Of a DNA stretch of 64,000 nucleotides, positions 17,237 to 25,403 are shown piece by piece. The notes under the pieces were generated by a model. The model saw nothing but the letters and a program-made list of their open reading frames with translations, did not search any database and was not told where the DNA came from. Origin of the DNA: Bradyrhizobium iriomotense. GTDB lineage: Bacteria; Pseudomonadota; Alphaproteobacteria; Rhizobiales; Xanthobacteraceae. The translations under genes and the position numbers were made by a program. How positions within the stretch are numbered: the first letter of the stretch is position 1; every line of letters starts with the position of its first letter. Location: assembly GCF_018130765.1 (NCBI RefSeq), contig NZ_JAFCJZ010000013.1:124001-188000 (forward strand), written 5' to 3'.

Positions 17237-17391
17237 ACCTGTTGATACCGCGCGAGCAACGCGCCCAATCGGTCGCCATCGCGCTGTTATTATAACCGTC
17301 CCAAAATCCGAATAGCCGCATTCCGAAACGCCGATATCCGTCTTGCGTGAGCACGCTACAGTCGATTCGGATTTCATCGAGACGGACACGC

Positions 17392-18669
17392 ATGCACGGC
17401 ATGATCAGCAGGCCGCCGGAAGCGGCAACGAAGACCATCGCGACCTCGCGCGTGATGCTGCTGTTGCTCGTCTGCATGACGGGCGTTGCGCCGATCTCGC
17501 TTTACATGCTGGTTCCAGCGCTCCCCGTGCTGGCGACGACGTTTGGCAGCGACATCTCGGTCGCGCAGATGACCGTGTCCCTGTACATGGTCGGCATCGC
17601 CTGCTCGCAACTGATCATGGGCCCGCTGTCCGACAAATTCGGGCGGCGCCCGGTGCTGCTCGCAGGGCTCGCGCTGATGGTCGCGGCAAGCATCGGCTGT
17701 GTCTTCGCCGGGAGCCTGCCGCAACTGATCGCTGCACGTTTCTTCCAGGCGCTCGGCGGGGCTACCGGCATGGTGGTGAGCCGTGCCATCATCCGCGATC
17801 TCTACGCGCGCGAGCGCGTCGGCGCCATGATCAGCCTCGTCATCGCCGTCATGATGATCGCGCAGATGCTCTCGCCGCTGACCGGCGGCCTGATTGAGAC
17901 CGCGTTCGGCTGGCGCGCGATCTTCTACGCGATTACCGCAGGCTCTCTTGCGGTCGCGATCGGCATCGCGCTCGCGCTGCCGGAGACGCGCCGCGACCGT
18001 GCAGGCGGCAGCGGCTTTCGCGGCGATGTCGGCAGCCTGATCAGGAACCGCGCCTTCGTCGGCTACGTGCTGTGCCAGGTGCTGGCCTCGCAGATCATCT
18101 TCACCTTCGCCGGTGGCGGTCCGTACATCGTGGTGACGCAGATGGGCCGAACCACCGTCGAATATGGCGCGTGGTTTGCCACTAGCAGCCTCGCCTTTCT
18201 CGTTGGAAATCTGCTCTGCGTGCGCTTTGCGCCGCGTCACTCGCTGGAGAAGCTGATCTGGTTCGGGCTGGCGCTGCAGCTCGGCGGCAGCATCTTGAAC
18301 CTGCTTTGGAGCTTAACGGGACTGAACGCGACCCCACACTGGCTGTTCGGCACCCAGATGATCGTGATGGCCGGCAACGCCATCGTGATGGCAAATTCCG
18401 CAGCCGGCGCCATCAGCGTCCGCCCCGAGGCCGCCGGCACGGCGTCGGGCGCGATGGGCTTTCTGCAACAGGGCCTCGGCGCGCTGATGTCGCAGTTCGG
18501 CGCCTATCTCGGCGGCCACTCGACGACGGCGCTGCCGCTGACCGCGGCGATCCTGGCGATCTCGCTCCTCTGCGCCTGCACGATGATCTTCGTCGTCCCG
18601 CGCCGCGAAGTTGTGGTGAGCGAAGAGCTGATCGAGCAGGCGGAGGAGGAAGAGACGGGGATGATGTGA
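17392..18669 (+). CDS. MFS transporter, Bcr/CflA drug resistance family
   Basis: 425 residues from the ATG at 17392; a GTG 15 codons upstream is the alternative. About 12 membrane segments. The first-loop MFS motif reads GPLSDKFGRRPVLLAG, and the Bcr/CflA features are the early ISLYMLVPALPVLATTF and QALGGATGMVVSRAIIRD. Members export bicyclomycin, chloramphenicol or sulfonamide-type compounds using the proton gradient; the actual substrate here is unknown. The C-terminus is a short acidic tail (SEELIEQAEEEE). It runs convergently to ligA with repeats between. Confidence 0.87.
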   Translation: MHGMISRPPEAATKTIATSRVMLLLLVCMTGVAPISLYMLVPALPVLATTFGSDISVAQMTVSLYMVGIACSQLIMGPLSDKFGRRPVLLAGLALMVAASIGCVFAGSLPQLIAARFFQALGGATGMVVSRAIIRDLYARERVGAMISLVIAVMMIAQMLSPLTGGLIETAFGWRAIFYAITAGSLAVAIGIALALPETRRDRAGGSGFRGDVGSLIRNRAFVGYVLCQVLASQIIFTFAGGGPYIVVTQMGRTTVEYGAWFATSSLAFLVGNLLCVRFAPRHSLEKLIWFGLALQLGGSILNLLWSLTGLNATPHWLFGTQMIVMAGNAIVMANSAAGAISVRPEAAGTASGAMGFLQQGLGALMSQFGAYLGGHSTTALPLTAAILAISLLCACTMIFVVPRREVVVSEELIEQAEEEETGMM

Positions 18670-18683
18670 GGGGCGCTGTGCGC

Positions 18684-18844
18684 CCTTCCCTTCCCCTCTC
18701 CCCTTGTGGGAGAGGGTGGCTCGCCGCAAAGCGGCGAGACGGGTGAGGGGTATGTCTCCGCGCAGGTTACTCTCAATCGCGCTTGTGGATGCAACCCCTC
18801 ATCCGGCGCTTCGCGCCACCTTCTCCCACAAGGGGAGAAGGAAG
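18684..18844. repeat. Mosaic palindromic repeat, CCTCTCCCCTTGTGGGAG type
   Basis: Two hairpins, CTCTCCCCTTGTGGGAGAG on the left and CTTCTCCCACAAGGGGAGAAG on the right, with CTCGCCGCAAAGCGGCGAG between. It fills the convergent gap between the MFS gene and ligA and could act on both 3' ends. Related in style to 32083-32246. Confidence 0.78.
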
Positions 18845-18850
18845 AAAGCA

Positions 18851-21004
18851 TCACTCTCCGATCAGCTTCAGCCACTCGTCTTCAGTCAGCACCTTGACGC
18901 CGTGCTTGTTGGCTTCCGCGAGCTTTGAGCCCGCGCCGGGGCCGGCGACGACGAGATCGGTCTTCTTCGACACCGAGCCCGACACTTTCGCCCCTAAACG
19001 CTCCGCGGTCGCCTTCGCTTCATCCCGCGTCATCTTCTCCAGCGAGCCCGTGAACACCACGGTCTTGCCGGCGACGGGCGAGTTGCTCTTCGGCTTCTCG
19101 GCGTCGACGATCTCGACCTCCCTGGTCAGGCGCTCGACGATGCCGCGATTGTGGCTCTCGCCGAAATAGTCGGCGATGCTCTTGATCACGGTGTCGCCGA
19201 TCTGGTCGAGCGCGTCCATCTCGGCCATCGCCTCCTCGTCACCCTTGGCGACCTTGAGGCAGGCATCGTGGAAGGCGTCCCAGGAGCCATAGCCGCGCGC
19301 CAGCGCCAGCGCAGTGGTCTCGCCGACATGGCGCATGCCGAGCGCGTAGACGAAACGCTCCAGCGCGATTTTGCGCCGGCTTTCGATGGCGCCGAACAGG
19401 TTGCGCACCGAGGTCGCGCCGTAGCCCTCGATCTCCTCGAGCTTGAGTTTTGCGTTGCGCTTCTCCAGCGTGAAGATGTCGGCGGGCTCCTTCACCCATC
19501 CTTCATCGAAGAAATACTGGAGCTGCTTCTCACCGAGACCATCGATGTCGAAGGCGCGCCGCGACACGAACAGCTTGAGATGCTCGATCTTCTGATAGGG
19601 GCATGCAAACTCGCCGCTGCAGCGGGCGCGGGACTCCTCCTCGCCGGCGGCCGTCTCGCCGCGCACGACGTCGGTGTGCAGCGGGCATGGGCACTTCTTC
19701 GGGAACTGGAATTCCTTCGCCGTCTTCGGCCGCTTGTCGAGGACGACGTCGACAATCTGCGGGATGACGTCGCCGGCGCGCTGGATCACGACGGTGTCGC
19801 CGATCCTGATGTCGCGCCCCTCGCGCAGCACCTCGCCCTTGTTGCCGATGCCCTTGATGTAGTCCTCATTGTGCAGCGTGACGTTCTGCACAATCACGCC
19901 GCCGACGCCGACCGGCTCGAGCTTGCCGACCGGCGTGAACGAGCCGGTGCGGCCGACCTGGATCTCGATGTCGCGCAGCACCGTCATGGCGCGCTCCGCC
20001 GGAAATTTGTGCGCGATGCCCCAGCGCGGCGTGCGCGAGACGAAGCCGAGCCGCTCCTGCCAGTCGATGCGGTCGACCTTGTAGACGACGCCGTCGATGT
20101 CGTAGTCGAGCTCGGCGCGCTCCTCCTCGATCCGCTGATGGAACGCGATCAGCTCCTCGACCGAGTGGCACAGTTTCGTCAGCGGATTGGTCTTGAAGCC
20201 GCAGCGCTCGAACCAGCCGATCATGCCGCTCTGCGTATCCTCCGGCATCGCGCTCATCTCGCCCCAGGCATAGGCGAAGAAGCCGAGAGGGCGCGAAGCC
20301 GTGATGGCCGGATCCTTCTGCCGGAGCGAGCCCGCGGCCGAGTTGCGCGGATTGGCGAAGATGGTGTCGCCCGCCGCCTTCTGCCGCTCGTTGAGCGCGA
20401 GGAAGGCCTTCTTGGTCATGTAGACCTCGCCGCGCACCTCGCAGATGTCGGGGACGTTGCGGCCCTTCAGCTTCTGCGGCACGTCTTCGAGGGTGCGGAT
20501 ATTGGCGGTGACGTCCTCGCCCACCGCACCGTCGCCGCGGGTCGCCGCGGTGACGAGCTCGCCGCCCTCATAGCGCAACGACATCGAGAGACCGTCGATC
20601 TTTGGCTCGGCAGAGAAGTTGATCTTGTCGTCGTCGAGCTTCAGGAAACGCACGATGCGGCCAACGAAGTCGCGCACGTCCTCTTCGGCAAAGGCGTTGT
20701 CGAGCGACAGCATGGGCACGGAGTGCGAGACCTTCTTGAAGCGACCCGACGGTGCCGCGCCGACCTTCTGCGAGGGCGACTCCGCGCTGACGAATTCCGG
20801 AAACCGCTTTTCGATCGCGTTGAAGCGCTGGCGCAGCGCATCGTATTCGGCGTCGGTGACGGTGGGCGCATCCTCCTGATAGTAGCGCTCGTTATGTCCC
20901 TCGATTTCGAGTGCGAGCCGCATATGCTCGACCTTGGCCTGCGCCTTGGTGAGCTCAGTGACGTCGCGAGGCGGTGTTGCTTTGGATTTTGCTGCTCTTG
21001 CCAT
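18851..21004 (-). CDS. ligA: NAD-dependent DNA ligase
   Basis: 717 residues, slightly longer than the ~670 of most LigA proteins. The AMP-accepting lysine is in EPKIDGLS, and the Ia domain conserved start HNERYYQEDAP is present. Around residues 430-480 is a cysteine zinc finger (CPCPLHT ... CSGEFACPY) that looks longer than usual between its Cys pairs. The C-terminus has HhH repeats and a BRCT domain (VAGKTVVFTGSLEKMTRDEA). It seals Okazaki nicks using NAD+; essential. It is the last gene of the long minus-strand block, separated from recN by a repeat. Confidence 0.97.
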   Translation of the reverse strand: MARAAKSKATPPRDVTELTKAQAKVEHMRLALEIEGHNERYYQEDAPTVTDAEYDALRQRFNAIEKRFPEFVSAESPSQKVGAAPSGRFKKVSHSVPMLSLDNAFAEEDVRDFVGRIVRFLKLDDDKINFSAEPKIDGLSMSLRYEGGELVTAATRGDGAVGEDVTANIRTLEDVPQKLKGRNVPDICEVRGEVYMTKKAFLALNERQKAAGDTIFANPRNSAAGSLRQKDPAITASRPLGFFAYAWGEMSAMPEDTQSGMIGWFERCGFKTNPLTKLCHSVEELIAFHQRIEEERAELDYDIDGVVYKVDRIDWQERLGFVSRTPRWGIAHKFPAERAMTVLRDIEIQVGRTGSFTPVGKLEPVGVGGVIVQNVTLHNEDYIKGIGNKGEVLREGRDIRIGDTVVIQRAGDVIPQIVDVVLDKRPKTAKEFQFPKKCPCPLHTDVVRGETAAGEEESRARCSGEFACPYQKIEHLKLFVSRRAFDIDGLGEKQLQYFFDEGWVKEPADIFTLEKRNAKLKLEEIEGYGATSVRNLFGAIESRRKIALERFVYALGMRHVGETTALALARGYGSWDAFHDACLKVAKGDEEAMAEMDALDQIGDTVIKSIADYFGESHNRGIVERLTREVEIVDAEKPKSNSPVAGKTVVFTGSLEKMTRDEAKATAERLGAKVSGSVSKKTDLVVAGPGAGSKLAEANKHGVKVLTEDEWLKLIGE

Positions 21005-21053
21005 GGTGCTTGGATACGACGGAGCGGGCGGGAGGGTAAAGGCGGGAAAAGTT

Positions 21054-21201
21054 GTGTGCCCCGGACGCGGCGCAGCGCTTCCCTGGCGATGCGAAGCATC
21101 GTCCAGCTCAGCGGTGCGCCGCAGAGCCGGGGCCCATGCGGCGGCATTCTGGGTCCCGGCTCTGCGGAGCAGCGCTATGCGCTGCGCCGCGTCCGGGACA
21201 A
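21054..21201. repeat. Palindromic repeat, GTGTGCCCCGGACGC family
   Basis: Same family as 9064-9216 (shared CAGAGCCGGGGCCCA and GGGTCCCGGCTCTGC blocks, inverted ends with GGACGCGG and CCGCGTCCGGGAC). It occupies the ligA-recN gap between two genes on the same strand and may separate their transcripts. Confidence 0.82.
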
Positions 21202-21206
21202 GTGAA

Positions 21207-22895
21207 TCAAGCCGTCGCCGCCTTCAGCAGCCTCTCCGCGGCCGCCCTCGCCTCGGCCGTGATCTCGGCGCCGGCGAGCATGCGGGCGATCTCCTCGCGG
21301 CGGTGGTCGGCGGCGAGCGCATTGACGCGGGTGGCGACGCGCTTGCCCTTGTCGAGGGCGTCCTTGGAGATGAGAAGGTGCTGGTCGGCCCGCGCGGCGA
21401 CCTGCGGAGCATGGGTCACGGCCATCACCTGCACCTTGCCGGCAAGCCGCGCCAGGCGCCCGCCGATGGCATCCGCAACCGCGCCGCCGACGCCTGAGTC
21501 GATCTCGTCGAACACCAGCGTCGGCGCCGAACCGCGGTCGGACAACACGACCTTGAGCGCCAGCAGGAAGCGCGACAGCTCGCCGCCGGAGGCGACCTTC
21601 ATCATCGGCCCCGGCTTGGTGCCCGGATTGGTCTGCACCCAGAACTCGACGCGGTCGAAGCCCTGCGGGCCCGGCGCGGCCTCGTCGGTCTCGACCTGGG
21701 TCATGAACTTGGCGCGCTCGAGCTTGAGCGGGGCGAGCTCGGCATTGACGGCCTTGTTGAGCTTCTCCGCCGATTTCTGCCGCGCCAGTGACAGCTTCTT
21801 GGCGGCGGCAGCATAGCGGCTATCCGCCTCGATCGCGGCCTGCTCCAGCTTCTTCAACCGTGAGGCGCCGGCATCGATCAGCACGACGTCGGCGGCATAT
21901 TTGGCGGCGAGCGCCGCGAGCCCATCCACCGGCGTCGAATATTTGCGCGAGGCGGCGCGCAGGGCGAACAGCCGCTCCTCGATGCGTTCGAGCTCGGCCG
22001 GGTCGAAATCGGTCGCGGCAAGCGCGGCCTGGAGATGCTGGTCGGCTTCCTCCAGCGCGTTGATCGCGGCGTCGATCGCCTTCACGGCGGGCTCGACCAG
22101 GGCCGGCGAGTTGACGCCGCGGCGCTCCAGCCGGCGCACCGCCGCCGACAGTGCCGCAACCGGCGAATGATTACCGCCGACCGCCTCCTGCGCCTCACGG
22201 AGGTCGGAGGCGATCTTCTCGCCCTGCATCATCGTGGTGCGGCGGTGGGCCAAGGAGGTCTCCTCGCCCTCCTTCGGCGCGAGCCGCTTCAGCTCGTCGG
22301 AGGCGTGGCGCAAATAGTCGGCCTCGCGCGCGGCGCGCTCCATGCCGGCGCGATGCTCTTCCAGAGCGGTGTTGGCGGTGCGCCGGGCATCCCACAGCTC
22401 TTCGACGGCCGCGACGTCCTTCTCCAGGCCGGCGAAGGCATCGAGCAGGCGACGGTGGGTGGCGGCATCGACCAGCGCGCGCTCGTCATGCTGGCCGTGG
22501 ATCTCGACCAGCGCGGCGCCGACCGCCTTCAGCGTCTGCACGCTGATCGACTGGTCGTTGATGAAGGCACGGGTGCGGCCATCGGCGAGCTGCACCCGGC
22601 GTAGAATCATCTCGCAAGAATCTGCAACGCTCGCGTCGTCCAGCCCGTTCTCGGCCAGGATCTTCGTCGCGGGGTGATTCTTCGGGATATCGAAGACGGC
22701 GGTGACCTGCCCCTGCTCCGCGCCGTGGCGCACGAGGCCGGCGTCGCCGCGGCCGCCGAGCGCCAGCGCAAAGGCATCGAGCAGGATGGATTTGCCCGCC
22801 CCGGTCTCGCCGGTCAAAACCGCAAGGCCGGTGGCGAATTCGATATCGAGCCGTTCGATCAGGACGATGTCGCGGATCGACAGACGCGCCAGCAT
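21207..22895 (-). CDS. recN: DNA repair protein RecN
   Basis: 562 residues of an SMC-like ATPase. Walker A is GETGAGKSILLDAFALALGG near the N-terminus, the ABC signature region follows the coiled coil as ASGGELSRFLLAL, and Walker B reads LVFDEIDSGVGG. Between residues ~150 and ~380 lie heptad-rich helices with many Glu and Ala, the RecN coiled coil. RecN holds broken ends together early in double-strand break repair. It is 39 bp downstream of bamD in the same direction. SOS control is common in the family; I saw no LexA box in the short leader. Confidence 0.95.
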   Translation of the reverse strand: MLARLSIRDIVLIERLDIEFATGLAVLTGETGAGKSILLDAFALALGGRGDAGLVRHGAEQGQVTAVFDIPKNHPATKILAENGLDDASVADSCEMILRRVQLADGRTRAFINDQSISVQTLKAVGAALVEIHGQHDERALVDAATHRRLLDAFAGLEKDVAAVEELWDARRTANTALEEHRAGMERAAREADYLRHASDELKRLAPKEGEETSLAHRRTTMMQGEKIASDLREAQEAVGGNHSPVAALSAAVRRLERRGVNSPALVEPAVKAIDAAINALEEADQHLQAALAATDFDPAELERIEERLFALRAASRKYSTPVDGLAALAAKYAADVVLIDAGASRLKKLEQAAIEADSRYAAAAKKLSLARQKSAEKLNKAVNAELAPLKLERAKFMTQVETDEAAPGPQGFDRVEFWVQTNPGTKPGPMMKVASGGELSRFLLALKVVLSDRGSAPTLVFDEIDSGVGGAVADAIGGRLARLAGKVQVMAVTHAPQVAARADQHLLISKDALDKGKRVATRVNALAADHRREEIARMLAGAEITAEARAAAERLLKAATA

Positions 22896-22934
22896 GGAAC
22901 CCCAAATTTCCTAGCCGAGGCCATCTTGATGGCC

Positions 22935-23834
22935 CTAGAGGCCCATCTTCTTGAAGGTCTTGCTGATCCAGGACCCCTGATTCTCGCTCGGCTCGAGACC
23001 ACCCGATTTTACAAGATTATAGGCGTCCTTGTACCAGCGACTGTCAGGAAAATTGTGGCCGAGCACGGCGGCCGCGGTCTGTGCCTCGCCGACGATGCCG
23101 ATCGCCATATAGGATTCGGTCAGCCGGTAGAGCGCCTCCTCGACATGGCGCGTGGTCTGGTACTGGGTGACGACGGCCTTGTAGCGGTTGATCGCGGCGG
23201 TGTAGTCGCGCTTCTGCGCGTAGTAGCGGCCGACGTTCATTTCCTTGCCGGCAAGCTGGTCGCGGGCGCCCTCGATCTTGGCCTTGGCCGAGGTCGCATA
23301 TTCGGATGTCGGATATTTGCGTACCACCTCTTCCAGCGAGGCGATCGCCTTCTCGGTGCGGGTCTGGTCGCGGCTGATGTCCGGGATCTGGTCGTAATGC
23401 GAGGCGGCGATCAGATACTGCGCATAGGCCGCATCCGGGCTGCCGGGATGCAGCGTGACGTAGCGGGTGGCGGCGCCGATGCAGCCGTCATAGTCGCCGC
23501 CCTGGTAGGAGGCGTAGGCCGACATCAGCAGCGATTTGCGGGCCCAGTCGGAATAAGGATGCTGGCGGTCGACCTCCTCGAACTTCTTGTTCGCCGCCTT
23601 CATGTCCTTCTTCTCGTTCATGAGGTACAGGCCCTCATTGTAGATCTTGTCGGCGGGCTCCTCGACGAAGGTGTCGTCCTTGGCGGTGAACTTGTCCCAG
23701 AGATCGCCGGTGCCGCAGCCGGCCAGCGGCAGCGCGAGCAGGACGAAGGTGACGGCCTGGAGCAGCCCACGGGCCGCAATCGAGGCCTTTGGCGAAATCG
23801 AAAGAGATCCGCGCGTCATACGCTGTGCCGACAT
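22935..23834 (-). CDS. bamD: Outer membrane assembly lipoprotein BamD (ComL)
   Basis: 299 residues from the ATG at 23834 (AGGGCAAAATTT upstream); an upstream reading to 23960 has no family resemblance. The lipobox LPLAGC gives a lipidated Cys after the signal segment. TPR-like repeats follow, starting PADKIYNEGLYLMNEK and including DWARKSLLMSAYASYQGGDYD and SEYATSAKAKIEGARDQLAGKE. BamD is the essential lipoprotein of the BAM machine that inserts beta-barrel proteins. It lies between lpxC and recN, joining outer-membrane protein and lipid A synthesis genes. Confidence 0.93.
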   Translation of the reverse strand: MSAQRMTRGSLSISPKASIAARGLLQAVTFVLLALPLAGCGTGDLWDKFTAKDDTFVEEPADKIYNEGLYLMNEKKDMKAANKKFEEVDRQHPYSDWARKSLLMSAYASYQGGDYDGCIGAATRYVTLHPGSPDAAYAQYLIAASHYDQIPDISRDQTRTEKAIASLEEVVRKYPTSEYATSAKAKIEGARDQLAGKEMNVGRYYAQKRDYTAAINRYKAVVTQYQTTRHVEEALYRLTESYMAIGIVGEAQTAAAVLGHNFPDSRWYKDAYNLVKSGGLEPSENQGSWISKTFKKMGL

Positions 23835-24079
23835 AAATTTTGCCCTGACGCCCTGTGATGCGGTGCCCGCAAGCCCATGAACCCCGTCATGAGCGCGAAA
23901 TGGTGCCGTGGTGCCTGCCATGCGCCCACGCCGATGTATCCAAAAACGATCCTTAACCAACCGGATAGGCAGGCATTTCGCCCGGATTAAGGCGAACGTG
24001 CCGCAATGCTAGCCGATCATGGTTACCAGGAGTTTCCCCGGGGCAAGTCGCCGTCACATGCCAGCGGCGGCAGATCCCT

Positions 24080-25042
24080 TCAGGACACGTCCGGCCCGTA
24101 GGCCGCGGCGATCCGGCCGCCGACAATGCCGCGACCGACTTCGCCCACCGGACGGGTGGTGCGACGCACCGCCTCGCCCTCGACCACGCGCCAAGCGGTA
24201 CGGTCGGCAAGCAGAGCGGTCAGGACAGCGTGGTTGAGCTTGTGGCCGCCGCGGACCGAGCGGTAGGCGCCAAGCAGCGGCAGACCGGCCAGCGCGAGGT
24301 CGCCGATCACGTCCAGCACCTTGTGACGGGCACATTCGTCGGCGTAGCGCAGGCCCTCGGTGTTGAGCAGCCGCTCCTCGTCGAACACGACGGTGTTGTC
24401 GAAGGAGGCGCCGAGGGCATAGCCCGCGCTCCAGAGCCGGGCGACGTCGCACATCAGGCCGAAGGTCCGGGCACGGCCGACTTCGCGGCGGAAACGTTCC
24501 GGGTTGAGGTCGAGCGCGTAGCTCTGCTGACCAATGACGGGATTGGTGAAATCGATCTCGACCTCGGCGCGGAACCCGTTGGCATAGGGCCGGATCTCAC
24601 CGAAGGAGTCGCCGATCTTGGCCGAGACCGGCTTCAAAACCTGGATGAAGCGGCGCTGCGCGGACTGGGTGACGATGCCGGCCTGGTCGATGGCGGCAAC
24701 GAACGCCGCGGCGCTGCCGTCCATGATCGGCACTTCCGGCCCGTCGAGTTCGATCGTGGCGTTGTCCACGCCCATGCCCCGCAGTGCAGCAAGCACATGC
24801 TCGGCAGTGGAGACCAGCGGACCGTTACGATCGCCGAGGACGGTGGCAAGGTCGGTCGCGATCACCTGGTCGGCGGTCGCCTGAACTTCGCGGTCACTTC
24901 CCTCAAGGCCCGTACGGACAAAAATAAAACCTGCGTCGATAGGCGCAGGCCCAAGCGTGAGAGTGACAGGAAGACCGGAGTGAACGCCGACGCCGACCAC
25001 GGTGGCTTGCGCACGAAGCGTTGTTTGCCGGCTAAATTTCAT
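24080..25042 (-). CDS. lpxC: UDP-3-O-acyl-N-acetylglucosamine deacetylase
   Basis: 320 residues, standard length. Zinc and catalytic residues are visible: the TAEH motif (STAEHVLAALRGMGVDN), the H-x3-D pair in CARHKVLDVIGDLALAG, and the late GGHKLNHAVL His. It performs the committed step of lipid A synthesis in the cytoplasm. As in other proteobacteria it follows ftsZ, but here a terminator and a 360-bp gap separate them, so it probably has its own promoter in 25043-25347. Confidence 0.96.
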   Translation of the reverse strand: MKFSRQTTLRAQATVVGVGVHSGLPVTLTLGPAPIDAGFIFVRTGLEGSDREVQATADQVIATDLATVLGDRNGPLVSTAEHVLAALRGMGVDNATIELDGPEVPIMDGSAAAFVAAIDQAGIVTQSAQRRFIQVLKPVSAKIGDSFGEIRPYANGFRAEVEIDFTNPVIGQQSYALDLNPERFRREVGRARTFGLMCDVARLWSAGYALGASFDNTVVFDEERLLNTEGLRYADECARHKVLDVIGDLALAGLPLLGAYRSVRGGHKLNHAVLTALLADRTAWRVVEGEAVRRTTRPVGEVGRGIVGGRIAAAYGPDVS

Positions 25043-25347
25043 CAGGAACCCGCCCCACTACGACCCATTGCGACTTATACTGAACTCGACCGATCCGCCT
25101 ACGCCGACGTCCGAATCCGTATCCCCAAGTCACGGCAAACCATAGTTGCTGCCTCAAACAGCGCCAACTCACGGTTTTTTACCGATTGTTACCCCAAACC
25201 TGCCGTATTCGCGCCAAGGCTTAACCAAATTGCGCCGGGGTTTGGGGCCGCTGCCGACGGGTTTTACTGAACCACCGAATACGTAATTAATGATTTAAAA
25301 TCAGTTGCTTGACCACGCAATCGTGACCTGCGCGGGACAAAAGGAAA
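25043..25347. other. Upstream region of lpxC, no gene seen
   Basis: About 300 bp with an AT-rich stretch near 25282-25310. It must hold the lpxC promoter on the minus strand. I could not pick a convincing -35/-10 pair. The ftsZ terminator bounds it on the right. Confidence 0.5.
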
Positions 25348-25378
25348 GGCCCCGGCAAGCTTCCCACCGGGGCCCTTT
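25348..25378 (-). terminator. ftsZ: Rho-independent terminator after ftsZ
   Basis: An 8-bp GGCCCCGG/CCGGGGCC stem with an 11-nt loop (25348-25374). Read on the minus strand it runs into a T-rich tract (TTTCCTTTT), 29 bp downstream of the ftsZ stop. On the plus strand four T also follow, so it could work both ways, though no plus-strand gene ends here. Confidence 0.8.
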
Positions 25379-25403
25379 TGCATCTGCCTTATTGTAACAA
25401 TCC

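Noticed and set aside
15436..17268. 610-codon minus-strand frame opposite the M24B peptidase
   Set aside because: Shadow frame; the peptidase metal ligands are all present on the plus strand.
19151..21205. 684-codon plus-strand frame opposite ligA
   Set aside because: LigA motifs are intact on the minus strand; the antisense product has no family character.
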